A DNA stretch of 64,000 nucleotides from Streptomyces minutiscleroticus (GCF_014650875.1 NZ_BMVU01000002.1:124001-188000); one strand, 5' to 3'; positions 28,083 to 37,096 are shown, counted from the first letter of the stretch. Made by a program: numbers and translations. The notes: generated by a model from the letters alone, not told the origin.

Positions 28083-28233
28083 CGGGACCGGAGTCCGTGA
28101 TCGCGCGCCGCCGTCGGACACCACGCGACCCCGGACGCTCCGGCGTTCGGGGCACGGCGGCCGCCGCCTCCCGGTCCCGGTGGCGGCCCCGCGCGTCCGC
28201 ACGGCTGCCGCCACCGGGCGCCACCGCCGCGCG

Positions 28234-29409
28234 CTACGCGCTGCGCCGGGTGACGAACTCCGCCAGCGCCAGCAGGCCGCCGGCCGCCTCCGGGTCCGGC
28301 ACCGCCAGGGACAGGTGGTGCAGGGCCCGCGCCATGCGGTCGGCCGCTTGGACCTGCGCCCAGTCGCGGCCTCCCGCCCGCTCGACGGCGAGGACGGTCC
28401 GCTCCAGGTCGCCCTCCGCGTACGGCGCGCCGTACAGCTCGGCCAGTTCGTCGCCGGCCGCGGTGCCGGAGGTGAGCGCGGCCACGACCGGCAGGGACTT
28501 CTTGCGGACCATCAGGTCGGCCCCGGCCGGTTTGCCGGTGCGCCGCGGATCGCCCCAGATGCCGATCACGTCGTCGATGAGCTGGAAGGCGAGCCCGGCC
28601 TCCCGGCCGAACGCGTCCAGCGCCTCGACGTCGTCGTCGCCCGCCCCCGCGTACAGCGCGCCCACCGCGCAGGCGCACCCGAGCAGCGCTCCCGTCTTGG
28701 CCTCCGCCGTGTCCAGGCACTCGTCGAGGGTGACCTCGTCGGGCCTGCGCCGCTCCATGGCGGTGTCGACCTGCTGTCCCGCGCACAGTTCGACGACGCA
28801 GGCGGCGATCCGGGCGGCGGCGGCCCGGGCCTCCGGGTGCGGGTCCTCGGCGAGCATCTGCTGCGCCAGTGCCTGCAGCGCGTCCCCCGCGAGGATCGCG
28901 TCGGCGTCGCCGAACACGCTCCACACGGTGGGCCGGTGTCTGCGGGTGGCGTCCCGGTCCATGACGTCGTCGTGCAGCAGCGTGAAGTTGTGGATCAGCT
29001 CCACCGCCGCCGCGGCCCGAACGGCCGCGCCGTGGCTCCCGCCGAGCGCCCGCGTGGCGGCCAGCACCAGCGCGGGCCGGACGGCCTTCCCCGCGTTGCC
29101 CTCCGCGGGGGTGCCGTCCGCGTGCTCCCAGCCGAAGTGGTACCGGGCGATCCGCCGCAGCGGGGCGGGCAGGGTCGCCACGGCCCTGCGCAGCTCGGGG
29201 TCGACCGACGCCCGGGCCGCTTCGAGGAGACCCTCGGCCTCCTGTTCGTCGAACGGTGCGGGCCGCTCCGTGGGCTTCCTCCCGTCGTCGGTTCCCGGTT
29301 CCCCGCCCGGGTCCCTGGGCCCGGCCGGGGCCCGGCCGTCGACCGGGCCCCGCCTCCGGGCGGCCGGGACCGGGCCGTGCTTCGTCTCCGTCGTCGTGAA
29401 CTCACCCAT
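28234..29409 (-). CDS. Polyprenyl (geranylgeranyl-type) diphosphate synthase with disordered N-terminus
   Basis: 391 residues. The first ~50 are Gly/Pro/Arg/Asp-rich and disordered. Then comes the all-helical trans-isoprenyl synthase core: GKAVRPALVL, first Asp-rich motif DDVMD (about 147-151), RRHRPT, and second motif DDVIGIWGD (about 279-287). It condenses isopentenyl diphosphate with allylic diphosphates; product length is not certain. It lies 114 bases downstream of the encapsulin on the same strand. In family 2B encapsulin loci such enzymes are cargo and a disordered N-terminus directs loading, so this extension is the likely targeting region. GAGGA precedes the ATG. Confidence 0.92.
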   Translation of the reverse strand: MGEFTTTETKHGPVPAARRRGPVDGRAPAGPRDPGGEPGTDDGRKPTERPAPFDEQEAEGLLEAARASVDPELRRAVATLPAPLRRIARYHFGWEHADGTPAEGNAGKAVRPALVLAATRALGGSHGAAVRAAAAVELIHNFTLLHDDVMDRDATRRHRPTVWSVFGDADAILAGDALQALAQQMLAEDPHPEARAAAARIAACVVELCAGQQVDTAMERRRPDEVTLDECLDTAEAKTGALLGCACAVGALYAGAGDDDVEALDAFGREAGLAFQLIDDVIGIWGDPRRTGKPAGADLMVRKKSLPVVAALTSGTAAGDELAELYGAPYAEGDLERTVLAVERAGGRDWAQVQAADRMARALHHLSLAVPDPEAAGGLLALAEFVTRRSA

Positions 29410-29523
29410 GGTGTTCCTCGGAGAGTCGGCGGACGGTGGCGCTTCCGCTGCCGCTGGGCGCATACCCGGTCGGTCTACCCGTCCGGGCCGGAGGGGACAC
29501 GGCGGGCCGGCGCCCGCGGGGCG

Positions 29524-30927
29524 TCACCAACGGCCGATCTCGACGTTCTCGAGGACTCCCAGCGCGTCCGGCACCAGTACGGCGGCCGAGTAGTAGGTCG
29601 TCACGAGGTACGACATGATCGCCTGCTCGCTGATGCCCATGAAGCGGACGGAGAGGCTGGGCTCGATCTCGTCGGGGATGCCCGTCTGGTGCAGGCCGAT
29701 GACCCCCTGGTCGGCCTCTCCCGTTCGCATGCAGATGATCGAGGTGGTCCTGGCGTCGCTCACCGGGATCTTGCTGCACGGGAAGATCGGCACTCCGCGC
29801 CAGGTCGGGATGCGGTTGCCGTTGATGTCGACGGTCTCGGGCACCAGTCCGCGCTTGTTGAGCTCGCGCCCGAACGCGGCGATCGCGCGCGGGTGGGCGA
29901 GGAACAGCTTGGACCCGCGCCGCCTGCTGAGCAGTTCGTCCATGTCGTCGGGGCCCGGCACCCCGTCGTGGGGCTGGATGCGCTGGTCGTACTCGCAGTT
30001 GTGGAGCAGCCCGAACTCGCTGTTGTTGATCAGCTCGTGCTCCTGGCGCTCCTTCAGCGCCTCCACGGTGAGCCGCAACTGCTGTTCCGTCTGGTTCATG
30101 GGCTGGTTGTAGAGGTCGGCCACGCGGGTGTGGACGCGGAGCACGGTCTGGGCGACGCTCAGCTCGTACTGCCGGGGCGCCGACTCGTAGTCGACGAACG
30201 TGCCGGGGATGTCCGGCTCGCCGGCGTGGCCGGCGGACAGGTCGATCGCCTTCTCGCCGTACTTGTTGGTGCGCTGCTGCGGCACCGAGCGCAGGTGCTG
30301 GAAGTGCTCGCGCAGGGCGTCGGAGCGCTCCGCGACCTGCTCGATGTGGGTCCGGGGCAGAGCCAGCACCGTACAGGCGGTGGCGGCCCGGGCCGAGTAC
30401 TCCCAGATGGCCTCGGAGTCGAGGACCGCCTGCTCGCCGAAGTACGCGCCGTCGGCGAGCACCCCGAGGACGGAGTCGTCGCCGTAGGGCCCCGTGCCGA
30501 CCTTCTCGACCCTGCCGTGCGCGAGCAGGAACACCTCGTCGGCCTGGCTGCCGAAGGCGGCCAGCAGTTCGCCCGGGGCGAACTCGCGCTGCTCGCAACG
30601 GGCGGCCAGTTCCTGGAGCACCTCCTCGTCCTCGAAGCCGCGCAGGGCCGGGAGTTCACCCAGCTCGGCGGGGATCACCTCGACACGGTCGCCGGTCTTC
30701 ACGAACGTGACGCGGCCGTCGCCCACCGCGTAGGTGAGCCTCCTGTTGACCCGGTAGGTCCCGCCCTGCACGTTCACCCACGGCAGCATGCGCAGCAGCC
30801 AGCGCGAGCTGATCTCCTGCATCTGCGGCACGGACTTGGTGGTCGTGGCCAGATTCCGCGCGGCGGATGTGCCAAGACTCTTCTGCGGCCGGTCCCCGTC
30901 CGTACGGATCTCTTCGCCTACCGACAT
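29524..30927 (-). CDS. eshB: Family 2B encapsulin shell protein with cyclic-nucleotide-binding domain (EshA/EshB type)
   Basis: 467 residues. An HK97-fold shell protein is interrupted at about residues 90-210 by a Crp-like cyclic-nucleotide-binding domain with phosphate-binding cassette [11 protein letters not shown] and Arg in [13 protein letters not shown]. The flanking N-terminal arm and large C-terminal region ([13 protein letters not shown] ... [20 protein letters not shown] ... [19 protein letters not shown]) match the S. griseus EshA family, reclassified as family 2B encapsulins. It should assemble a nanocompartment enclosing the adjacent prenyl synthase, with the cNMP domain outside. 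GGGAGGGC precedes the ATG. The symbol follows the S. coelicolor paralogue and is tentative. Confidence 0.9.
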   Translation of the reverse strand: MSVGEEIRTDGDRPQKSLGTSAARNLATTTKSVPQMQEISSRWLLRMLPWVNVQGGTYRVNRRLTYAVGDGRVTFVKTGDRVEVIPAELGELPALRGFEDEEVLQELAARCEQREFAPGELLAAFGSQADEVFLLAHGRVEKVGTGPYGDDSVLGVLADGAYFGEQAVLDSEAIWEYSARAATACTVLALPRTHIEQVAERSDALREHFQHLRSVPQQRTNKYGEKAIDLSAGHAGEPDIPGTFVDYESAPRQYELSVAQTVLRVHTRVADLYNQPMNQTEQQLRLTVEALKERQEHELINNSEFGLLHNCEYDQRIQPHDGVPGPDDMDELLSRRRGSKLFLAHPRAIAAFGRELNKRGLVPETVDINGNRIPTWRGVPIFPCSKIPVSDARTTSIICMRTGEADQGVIGLHQTGIPDEIEPSLSVRFMGISEQAIMSYLVTTYYSAAVLVPDALGVLENVEIGRW

Positions 30928-31222
30928 GAAATGCCCTCCCGATCGTGCATTGAACTGCGCGGACAACACTTCCAGCACGTAGGGTGACAACGCCATTACA
31001 CGAATGAGCGGGAATGAACGCGCGGCGCACTGGGCATTTTGTGGGCACTTTCCGGCGGCGGGCCCGAGGCCGGGGCGGTGCGCGCCGCGGGTCCTGACCA
31101 CTGTCCGCGGGCGGCTCCCCTCCACCGTGCGCACGCCTTGTTTCAGCTTCCACGCGCCCGGTAAAAGGCTGCGGTACGAGGCGGCCGCGTCCGGCGGCCG
31201 GCGCGGCCCGCAAGGAGGCGGC
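30928..31222. promoter_or_regulatory. Divergent encapsulin / amidase control region
   Basis: 295 bases, AT-richer near the encapsulin side (30930-31060) as expected for a promoter, but I could not fit a clear hexamer pair. The amidase ribosome site AAGGAGG is at 31212-31218. Confidence 0.3.
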
Positions 31223-31813
31223 GTGGCCCCACCCATGTCCGCGAGCAGATTCCTGGCCAGACTCAAGGCCGAGGGGCTCACCGTCGTCGAGGTCGGCGAC
31301 TGGGAGACCCACAACCGCAACCACAAGGGCCCCTGGGGCCCTGTCCACGGCGTGATGATCCACCACACGGTGACCTCCGGGAGCGCGCGGACCGTCGCGC
31401 TCTGCCGGGACGGGTACGACTCGCTCCCCGGCCCGCTGTGCCACGGCGTGATCACCAAGGACGGCCGGGTCCACCTGGTCGGATACGGCCGTGCCAACCA
31501 CGCGGGCCTCGGCGACGACGACGTCCTGCGCGCGGTGATCGCCGAGAAGGGCCTGCCGCCGGACAACGAGGCGAACACCGACGGCAACCGGCACTTCTAC
31601 GGCTTCGAGTGCGAGAACCTCGGCGACGGCGAGGACCCGTGGCCTGCGGCGCAGCTGGACGCCGTCGTGAGGGCGTCGGCCGCGGTCTGCCGCCACCACG
31701 GCTGGACGGAGCGCTCGGTCATCGGCCACCTGGAGTGGCAGCCGGGCAAGGTGGACCCGCGCGGGTTCACCATGAAGTCGCTGCGCGAGCGGATCGCCAA
31801 ACGCCTGCAGTGA
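31223..31813 (+). CDS. N-acetylmuramoyl-L-alanine amidase (Amidase_2/PGRP fold), no signal peptide
   Basis: 196 residues with the zinc amidase layout: [11 protein letters not shown] (first His ligand), [23 protein letters not shown], then [14 protein letters not shown] (second His and further ligand region). It would cleave the amide between muramic acid and stem peptide. No signal peptide or membrane helix is visible, as in phage endolysins, so how it reaches the wall is unclear. GTG start close behind AAGGAGG; ATG 31235 is an alternative. Confidence 0.87.
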   Translation: MAPPMSASRFLARLKAEGLTVVEVGDWETHNRNHKGPWGPVHGVMIHHTVTSGSARTVALCRDGYDSLPGPLCHGVITKDGRVHLVGYGRANHAGLGDDDVLRAVIAEKGLPPDNEANTDGNRHFYGFECENLGDGEDPWPAAQLDAVVRASAAVCRHHGWTERSVIGHLEWQPGKVDPRGFTMKSLRERIAKRLQ

Positions 31814-31844
31814 CCCCGGGGCGACCGGGCGGGCGTGGGAACAG

Positions 31845-32822
31845 ATGACCGACAATGTCCGGGTGACCGGCCCCGACGCCCCCGAGACGCCCGCCACCGC
31901 CGCCCTGCGGCCGCGGCTGCCGTCGCCGTTGCACGAGGCTCCTGACGAGCGCTTCGCCCGGCACGGCGTCCGCCTGCTGCTCAAGCGGGACGACCTGATC
32001 CACCCGGAGCTGACGGGCAACAAGTGGCGCAAACTCGCCCCCAACCTCGACGCGGCGGCGGGCCGTACGCTGCTGACCTTCGGCGGCGCCTGGTCCAACC
32101 ATCTGCGCGCCACCGCCGCGGCCGGGCGCCTGCTCGGCCTCCCGACGGTCGGTGTGGTCCGCGGCGAGGAACTGGCCGCCCGGCCGCTCAACCCCTCGCT
32201 CGCCCGGTGCGCGGCCGACGGCATGCGCCTGCACTTCGCCGACCGGGCCGCGTACCGCCGCAAGACCGAGCCGGACACCCTGGCGGCGCTCCTGCGCGCG
32301 GCCGGCGCCGAGGACGCGTACGTCGTCCCCGAGGGCGGCAGCAACGCCCCCGCCGTGCGCGGCTGTACGGCGCTCGGTCAGGAGCTGCGGGACCGGGCGG
32401 ACGTGGCCGCGGTGGCCTGCGGCACCGGCGGCACGCTCGCCGGCCTGGCCGCGGGGCTCGGGCCCGGCCGGCGCGCCGTCGGCGTCCCGGTCCTCAAGGG
32501 CGGCTTCCTGGGCGGGGAGGTCCGGGCGCTGCAACGGAAGGCGTTCGGCGGCCCCCGGGGCGAGTGGTCCCTCGACGACCGCTTCCACTTCGGCGGCTAC
32601 GCCCGGGTCCCCGCCGGGCTGGAGGCGTTCGCCGCGGACTTCGAGGACCGCCACGGGCTGCCCGTCGAGCGCCTGTACGTCGCCAAGCTGCTGTACGGGC
32701 TGCTGACGATGACCGAGGAGGGCGCGTTCCCGCCCGGCACGGTGCTCGCGGCGGTCGTCACCGGCCGGCCCTTCGACGGGGACGCCCCCGCGGGGACCCC
32801 TCAGACCGCCGTCTCGCGGTAG
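31845..32822 (+). CDS. PLP-dependent D-cysteine desulfhydrase / ACC deaminase family protein
   Basis: 325 residues of fold type II PLP enzymes. RLLLKRDDLIHPELTGNKWRKL contains the Schiff-base Lys (NKWRKL); FGGAWSNHLRATAAA, VPEGGSNAPAVRG and ACGTGGTLAGLAAGL bind phosphate. The family includes D-cysteine desulfhydrase and 1-aminocyclopropane-1-carboxylate deaminase; the substrate cannot be decided by eye. It starts 31 bases after the amidase and may be cotranscribed. Its 3' end overlaps the convergent antiporter gene by 22 bases. Confidence 0.88.
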   Translation: MTDNVRVTGPDAPETPATAALRPRLPSPLHEAPDERFARHGVRLLLKRDDLIHPELTGNKWRKLAPNLDAAAGRTLLTFGGAWSNHLRATAAAGRLLGLPTVGVVRGEELAARPLNPSLARCAADGMRLHFADRAAYRRKTEPDTLAALLRAAGAEDAYVVPEGGSNAPAVRGCTALGQELRDRADVAAVACGTGGTLAGLAAGLGPGRRAVGVPVLKGGFLGGEVRALQRKAFGGPRGEWSLDDRFHFGGYARVPAGLEAFAADFEDRHGLPVERLYVAKLLYGLLTMTEEGAFPPGTVLAAVVTGRPFDGDAPAGTPQTAVSR

Positions 32823-34402
32823 GCCGCCGCCTCCTCCAGGTCCAGCCGCCGCAGCAGGGTGCGCAGCATCTCGTCGTCGATGTAGCGGCCGTTGCGCAGC
32901 CGGACGAAGACCTCGCGCTCGGCGCCGATCATCTCGCGCGACAGCCGCCGGTAGGTGTCGTCGACGGTCTCGCCGGTCACCGGGTTCACCGCGCCCAGCC
33001 GCTCCCAGACGGCGTTGCGGCGCCGCTCCAGGACCGCGCGCAGCCGGTCGGCGAGCGGCGGCGGCAGGGCGTTGCGCTCGTCGTCGAGCAGGTCGGCCAG
33101 GCGCTTCTCGGCGGCCCGGGACGCCTGCGCCTGGGCGTTGGCCTCCGCGAGCGTCTCCGCCTGCGGGTCCCGGCCCGGCAGCCTCAGCAGCCGGATCAGC
33201 GGGGGCAGGGAGAGCCCCTGCACGACGAGCGTGCCGATCACGGTCGTGAAGGTCAGGAAGAGCACCATGTTGCGCTCGGGGAACGCCCCCTCGCCGCCGT
33301 GCAGGGTCAGCGGGATCGAGAAGGCGATGGCGAGGGAGACCACGCCGCGCATCCCGGCCCAGCCGATCACGAACGGCGCCTTCCAGGTGGGGTTGTCCTC
33401 CCGCTCCCTGATCCGCGCCGAGAAGAACCGGGGCAGGAAGGTGGCCGGATACACCCAGGCGAACCGGGACGCCACGACGGCCAGGAAGACGACGACGGCG
33501 TACCAGGCGGCGCGGGGCCCCTCGTACTCCCCGAGTCCCCTCAGGACGACCGGCAGCTGCAGGCCGATCAGCGCGAAGACCGCGGACTCCAGGACGAACG
33601 CGACCATCTTCCACACCGCCCCCTCCTGCAGCCGGGTCGCGAAGTCGACCTCGTAGGCGCGGTGCCCCAGGTAGAGCGCGACGACGACCACGGCCAGCAC
33701 GCCGGAGGCGTGCACCTGCTCGGCCACCGCGTAGGCGACGAACGGGATCAGCAGGGAGAGGGTGTTCTGCAGCAGCGCCTCGCGCAGGCGGGTGCGCAGC
33801 CAGTGGATCGGGACCATCAGGACGAGCCCGACGCCGACGCCGCCGACCGCCGCGACCAGGAACTCGCCGACGCCGCCCGCCCAGGTCGCGCCCTCGCCGA
33901 CCGCGGCGGCGAGGGCCACCTTGTAGGCGGTGATCGCGGTGGCGTCGTTCACCAGGGACTCGCCCTGGAGGATCGTGGTGATCCGGGAGGGCAGCCCGAC
34001 CCTGCGCGCGACCGCCGTGGCCGCCACCGCGTCGGGCGGCGCCACCACCGCGCCCAGCACCAGCGCCGCGGTGAGCGGCAGCCCGGGCACGACCAGATGG
34101 GCCACGTACCCGACGGTCAGCGTCGCGAACAGCACGTACCCGACCGACAGCAGCGCCACGGGGCGCAGCTGGGCGCGCAGGTCGAGGTAGGAGCTGTCGG
34201 TGGCCGCCGTGTACAGCAGCGGGGGGAGCAGCAGCGGCAGCACCACCCCGGGGTCCAGGGCGTACTCGGGCACCCCGGGGACGTACGAGACGACCAGGCC
34301 CACCGTGACCAGCAGCAGCGGCGCGGGGACCGGGGTGCGCCGGGCCGCGCCGGCGACGGCCGCGCTGCCCGCGATCAGCAGCAGCAATGGCATCACATGC
34401 AT
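32801..34402 (-). CDS. CPA1-family Na+/H+ antiporter
   Basis: 533 residues. About twelve membrane helices fill residues 1-410, including VVAPPDAVAATAVARR with the ion-site acid, LVNDATAITAYKVAL and GWAGMRGVVSLAIAFSIPL, all typical of bacterial CPA1/NhaP exchangers. A soluble helical C-terminal tail (about 420-533) carries regulatory-looking charged helices. It should exchange Na+ or K+ for H+. AAGGAGG lies rather far (12 bases) before the ATG, so the exact start is not secure. Confidence 0.93.
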   Translation of the reverse strand: MHVMPLLLLIAGSAAVAGAARRTPVPAPLLLVTVGLVVSYVPGVPEYALDPGVVLPLLLPPLLYTAATDSSYLDLRAQLRPVALLSVGYVLFATLTVGYVAHLVVPGLPLTAALVLGAVVAPPDAVAATAVARRVGLPSRITTILQGESLVNDATAITAYKVALAAAVGEGATWAGGVGEFLVAAVGGVGVGLVLMVPIHWLRTRLREALLQNTLSLLIPFVAYAVAEQVHASGVLAVVVVALYLGHRAYEVDFATRLQEGAVWKMVAFVLESAVFALIGLQLPVVLRGLGEYEGPRAAWYAVVVFLAVVASRFAWVYPATFLPRFFSARIREREDNPTWKAPFVIGWAGMRGVVSLAIAFSIPLTLHGGEGAFPERNMVLFLTFTTVIGTLVVQGLSLPPLIRLLRLPGRDPQAETLAEANAQAQASRAAEKRLADLLDDERNALPPPLADRLRAVLERRRNAVWERLGAVNPVTGETVDDTYRRLSREMIGAEREVFVRLRNGRYIDDEMLRTLLRRLDLEEAAAYRETAV

Positions 34403-34464
34403 CGTCCGGTCCCGCCTCCTTCTGGGCGGGACTCCTCGTGCCCGCCCGTCGTAACCTGACAATC

Positions 34465-34725
34465 ATGAAACAGTGCACGCACACCGACGCGCTGCCGGCC
34501 GTCGATCCCGAGCCTCTCAGCGACACCTGCCGGGAGTGCCAGGAGGCCGGAACCCATCCGGTGCAGCTGCGGCTGTGCCTGGAGTGCGGTCATGTCGGCT
34601 GCTGCGACTCCTCGCCGCTGCAGCACGCGACGGAGCACTACAAGCAGACGGGGCACCCGGTGATGCGCACCTTCGAGCCGGGCGAGGACTGGCGCTGGTG
34701 CTTCGTCGACCACGTCCTCGTGTGA
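34465..34725 (+). CDS. UBP-type zinc finger protein
   Basis: 86 residues forming a single ZnF-UBP domain: CTHTD, TCRECQEAGTH, LRLCLECGHVGCCDSS, HATEHYKQTGHPV and WCFVDH. The Cys/His pattern is as in ubiquitin-binding deubiquitinase fingers, but here it stands alone in a bacterium lacking ubiquitin, so its ligand is unknown. It is divergent from the antiporter gene with 62 bases between starts. Confidence 0.9.
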   Translation: MKQCTHTDALPAVDPEPLSDTCRECQEAGTHPVQLRLCLECGHVGCCDSSPLQHATEHYKQTGHPVMRTFEPGEDWRWCFVDHVLV

Positions 34726-34740
34726 CCCCGCGGCGGCGCG

Positions 34741-34765
34741 GTTCGACGGTCTGACCCCTGGGTAC
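34741..34765 (+). promoter_or_regulatory. SigB/SigH-type promoter upstream of the anti-sigma-sigH operon
   Basis: GTTC (34741-34744), a 15-base spacer and GGGTAC (34760-34765) match the GTTT-N14-16-GGGTA(C/T) consensus of the Streptomyces SigB/F/H group, predicting autoregulation. A separate TACTAT (34835-34840) could be a -10 of a second promoter. Confidence 0.65.
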
Positions 34766-34970
34766 GTCAACCCGGCGCGCGCTCTTCCCAATTGGGCCCG
34801 CGGACCCCCTAGCCACTGTGCGTGTTCGTGTGTTTACTATGAGTGACAGCAAGGGGCTGGGGTCCCGGGGACAGGGAGCTTGGCAGCGCGATAGCGTCAC
34901 CGCTGAACCAATGACCCGTGCCTTGGGGGCGTCGGCCCCCTGGATAGCTTGTACCACCTTGGAGGTGAGG

Positions 34971-35384
34971 GTGTCCCAGATCGCAGGCGAGCCCGCGACC
35001 CAGGACTTCGTGGAAGTCCGGCTGCCGGCTGCGGGTGCCTACCTGTCGGTGCTGCGGACGGCCACGGCCGGCCTCGCGGCCCGTTTGGACTTCACCCTCG
35101 ACGAGATCGAGGACCTGCGCATCGCCGTGGACGAGGCCTGCGCGATCCTGCTGCAGCAGGCCGTGCCCGGCTCGGTGCTCAGCTGCGTCTTCCGGCTCGT
35201 CGACGATTCGCTCGAAGTGACGGTCTCGGCCCCGACCACCGACGGTCACGCCCCCTCGCGGGACACCTTCGCCTGGACCGTCCTGTCGGCCCTGGCCGGC
35301 AAGGTGTCCTCCTCGGTCGCCGAGGACAGGACCGTCGCGATCAGCCTCTACAAACAGCGTGGCGCCGGCCCCGGGCCGGCGTGA
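34971..35384 (+). CDS. rshA: Anti-sigma factor of SigH (RsbW-like kinase)
   Basis: 137 residues with a GHKL/RsbW fold: DEIEDLRIAVDEACAILL is the N-box region, and TFAWTVLSALAGKVSSSV stands where the G2 box lies. It should bind and hold SigH, and be released when an anti-anti-sigma factor takes over. GGAGG precedes the GTG start; translation is directly followed by sigH. The counterpart is called UshX/PrsH in S. coelicolor and RshA in S. griseus. Confidence 0.87.
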   Translation: MSQIAGEPATQDFVEVRLPAAGAYLSVLRTATAGLAARLDFTLDEIEDLRIAVDEACAILLQQAVPGSVLSCVFRLVDDSLEVTVSAPTTDGHAPSRDTFAWTVLSALAGKVSSSVAEDRTVAISLYKQRGAGPGPA

Positions 35385-35401
35385 GGAACGGGGACGGGCC
35401 G

Positions 35402-36586
35402 GTGCGGGACGAAGAGAGCGACACGCGGGAGCTTCCCGCCGGAGAAGACAGCGGCCGCGGCGGGCCGCCGCGGCCGGCGGAAGGTGTCGACGGCATTCCC
35501 GAGCAGCAGGCCCGGCCGCATCCCGAGGGGGGCTCCTCGGCGGCCGCGGCGCACGGGACGGAGCCGCTCGACGGGAGCGGCGGGGCGCCCGCCGTCCGTC
35601 ACGACGGACGGCGGGTCCATCGGGGCACACGCCCGAGGTCATCCGGGACGGCGTCCGGTGCGGTGCCCTCGGAAGGTGACGGGGCCTCCCCCGCTCACGG
35701 CAGGCCATCCACGCGGACGACGGCGTCGGCGGGGAAGGAGCCGGGAGCTCGGGGAAGGGTGACGGGCGGGACTATGAGCGAGCAGCACGAGCGGAATGCC
35801 GAGCAGGGCGCCTCCGGCGCACAGCACGACCCCCAGAACCGCAGCGGGGCCCGGGCGATGTTCGTCCGGCTGCGCACCCTGGAGCCGACCAGCGCCGAGT
35901 ACGCGAAGCTGCGCAACCAACTGGTCCAGATGCATCTGCCGCTCGTCGAGCACCTCGCGCGCCGCTTCCGCAACCGCGGCGAGCCGCTGGACGACCTCAC
36001 ACAGGTCGCCACCATCGGCCTGATCAAGTCGGTCGACCGGTTCGACCCGGAGCGGGGCGTGGAGTTCTCCACGTACGCGACGCCCACGGTGGTCGGCGAG
36101 ATCAAGCGGCACTTCCGCGACAAGGGCTGGGCGGTGCGCGTGCCGCGCCGGCTGCAGGAGCTGCGCCTGGCGCTCACCACCGCGACGGCGGAGCTCTCGC
36201 AGCTGCACGGCCGCTCCCCCACCGTGCACGAGCTCGCGGAGAAGCTGTCGATCTCCGAGGAGGAGGTCCTGGAGGGCCTGGAGTCGGCGAACGCCTACTC
36301 CACGCTGTCCCTGGACGTGCCCGACACCGACGACGAGTCCCCGGCCGTGGCGGACACGCTGGGCGCCGAGGACGAGGCGCTGGAGGGCGTGGAGTACCGC
36401 GAGTCGCTCAAGCCCCTGCTGGAGGGGCTGGCGCCGCGCGAGAAGCGCATCCTGCTGCTGCGGTTCTTCGCGAACATGACGCAGTCACAGATCGCCCAGG
36501 AGGTCGGCATCTCGCAGATGCACGTCTCCAGACTTCTCGCGCGCACGCTGGCGCAGCTGCGCGAGAAGCTCCTCGTCGACGAGTGA
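35402..36586 (+). CDS. sigH: SigB-family stress/development sigma factor SigH
   Basis: 394 residues from this GTG. The first ~125 are Gly/Pro/Glu/Arg-rich and unstructured, then a complete group 3 sigma factor: region 2 (LVEHLARRFRNRGEPLDDL, GLIKSVDRFDPERGVEFSTY), region 3 and region 4 (LAPREKRILLLRFFANMTQS, GISQMHVSRLLARTLAQL). In-frame GTG 35381, overlapping the anti-sigma stop as GTGA, and ATG 35774 (270 residues, SEQHERN) are plausible additional starts. Several SigH forms from multiple starts and processing are known in S. coelicolor. It directs osmotic-stress and aerial-development transcription. Confidence 0.92.
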   Translation: MRDEESDTRELPAGEDSGRGGPPRPAEGVDGIPEQQARPHPEGGSSAAAAHGTEPLDGSGGAPAVRHDGRRVHRGTRPRSSGTASGAVPSEGDGASPAHGRPSTRTTASAGKEPGARGRVTGGTMSEQHERNAEQGASGAQHDPQNRSGARAMFVRLRTLEPTSAEYAKLRNQLVQMHLPLVEHLARRFRNRGEPLDDLTQVATIGLIKSVDRFDPERGVEFSTYATPTVVGEIKRHFRDKGWAVRVPRRLQELRLALTTATAELSQLHGRSPTVHELAEKLSISEEEVLEGLESANAYSTLSLDVPDTDDESPAVADTLGAEDEALEGVEYRESLKPLLEGLAPREKRILLLRFFANMTQSQIAQEVGISQMHVSRLLARTLAQLREKLLVDE

Positions 36587-36619
36587 GACGCCGGCGGCCC
36601 GCTCGCCGCCGCGGCCGCC

Positions 36620-37096
36620 TCACGTGCGGCCGGCGGCCTTCGGGTGCTCCGGGCCCTGCTCCTCGCCGGGGCGCCGGATGCCGAGGGCGCGGGTCGTCGC
36701 GGGATTCACCAGCAGCACCAGTGCGGTGACCGCGACCACGGCCAGCACGATGCCGCCCGGGATGGCGACGCTGTCGGCCTGGAGCAGCGTCCAGGCCACC
36801 GGCAGCGCCATGATCTGCGTGATGATCGCGGGGCCCCGGCTCCAGCTCTTCCGCCGCAGCAGGCCGCTCGCGGCGAGCAGCGGCAGCAGCGCGAGCACGA
36901 CCAGCGTGACGCCGCCCGTGACGGCCTGTTCCCGGTCCTCCGACCCTCCGGCCAGTCCCGACACCAGCAGCCAGATCCCGGCGACGGCCAGGACCAGGCC
37001 CTCAAGACCCGTGAGCGCCGCCGCGGCGGTCAGCCGGCCGGGGCGCGGGCCGGTCTCGTCGTCGGTTTCCGGGGTGGGGTTCTGCTCAGGGCTCAC
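36620..37096 (-). CDS. Four-helix integral membrane protein
   Basis: 158 residues. After a polar N-terminus (PEQNPTPETDDETGPRPG) come four membrane helices: ALTGLEGLVLAVAGIWLLVS, GGVTLVVLALLPLLAASGLL, IITQIMALPVAWTLLQ and GIVLAVVAVTALVLLV, then a short charged tail. It is conserved in type but of unknown function. A TACCCT hexamer (complement of 37104-37109) lies just before the GTG, so the message may be leaderless. Confidence 0.78.
   Translation of the reverse strand: MSPEQNPTPETDDETGPRPGRLTAAAALTGLEGLVLAVAGIWLLVSGLAGGSEDREQAVTGGVTLVVLALLPLLAASGLLRRKSWSRGPAIITQIMALPVAWTLLQADSVAIPGGIVLAVVAVTALVLLVNPATTRALGIRRPGEEQGPEHPKAAGRT

Noticed and set aside
26486-29593. 1,035-codon plus-strand open frame over sodX, sodN and the prenyl synthase
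   Set aside because: It crosses several well-supported genes on both strands and has no domain; a high-GC artefact.
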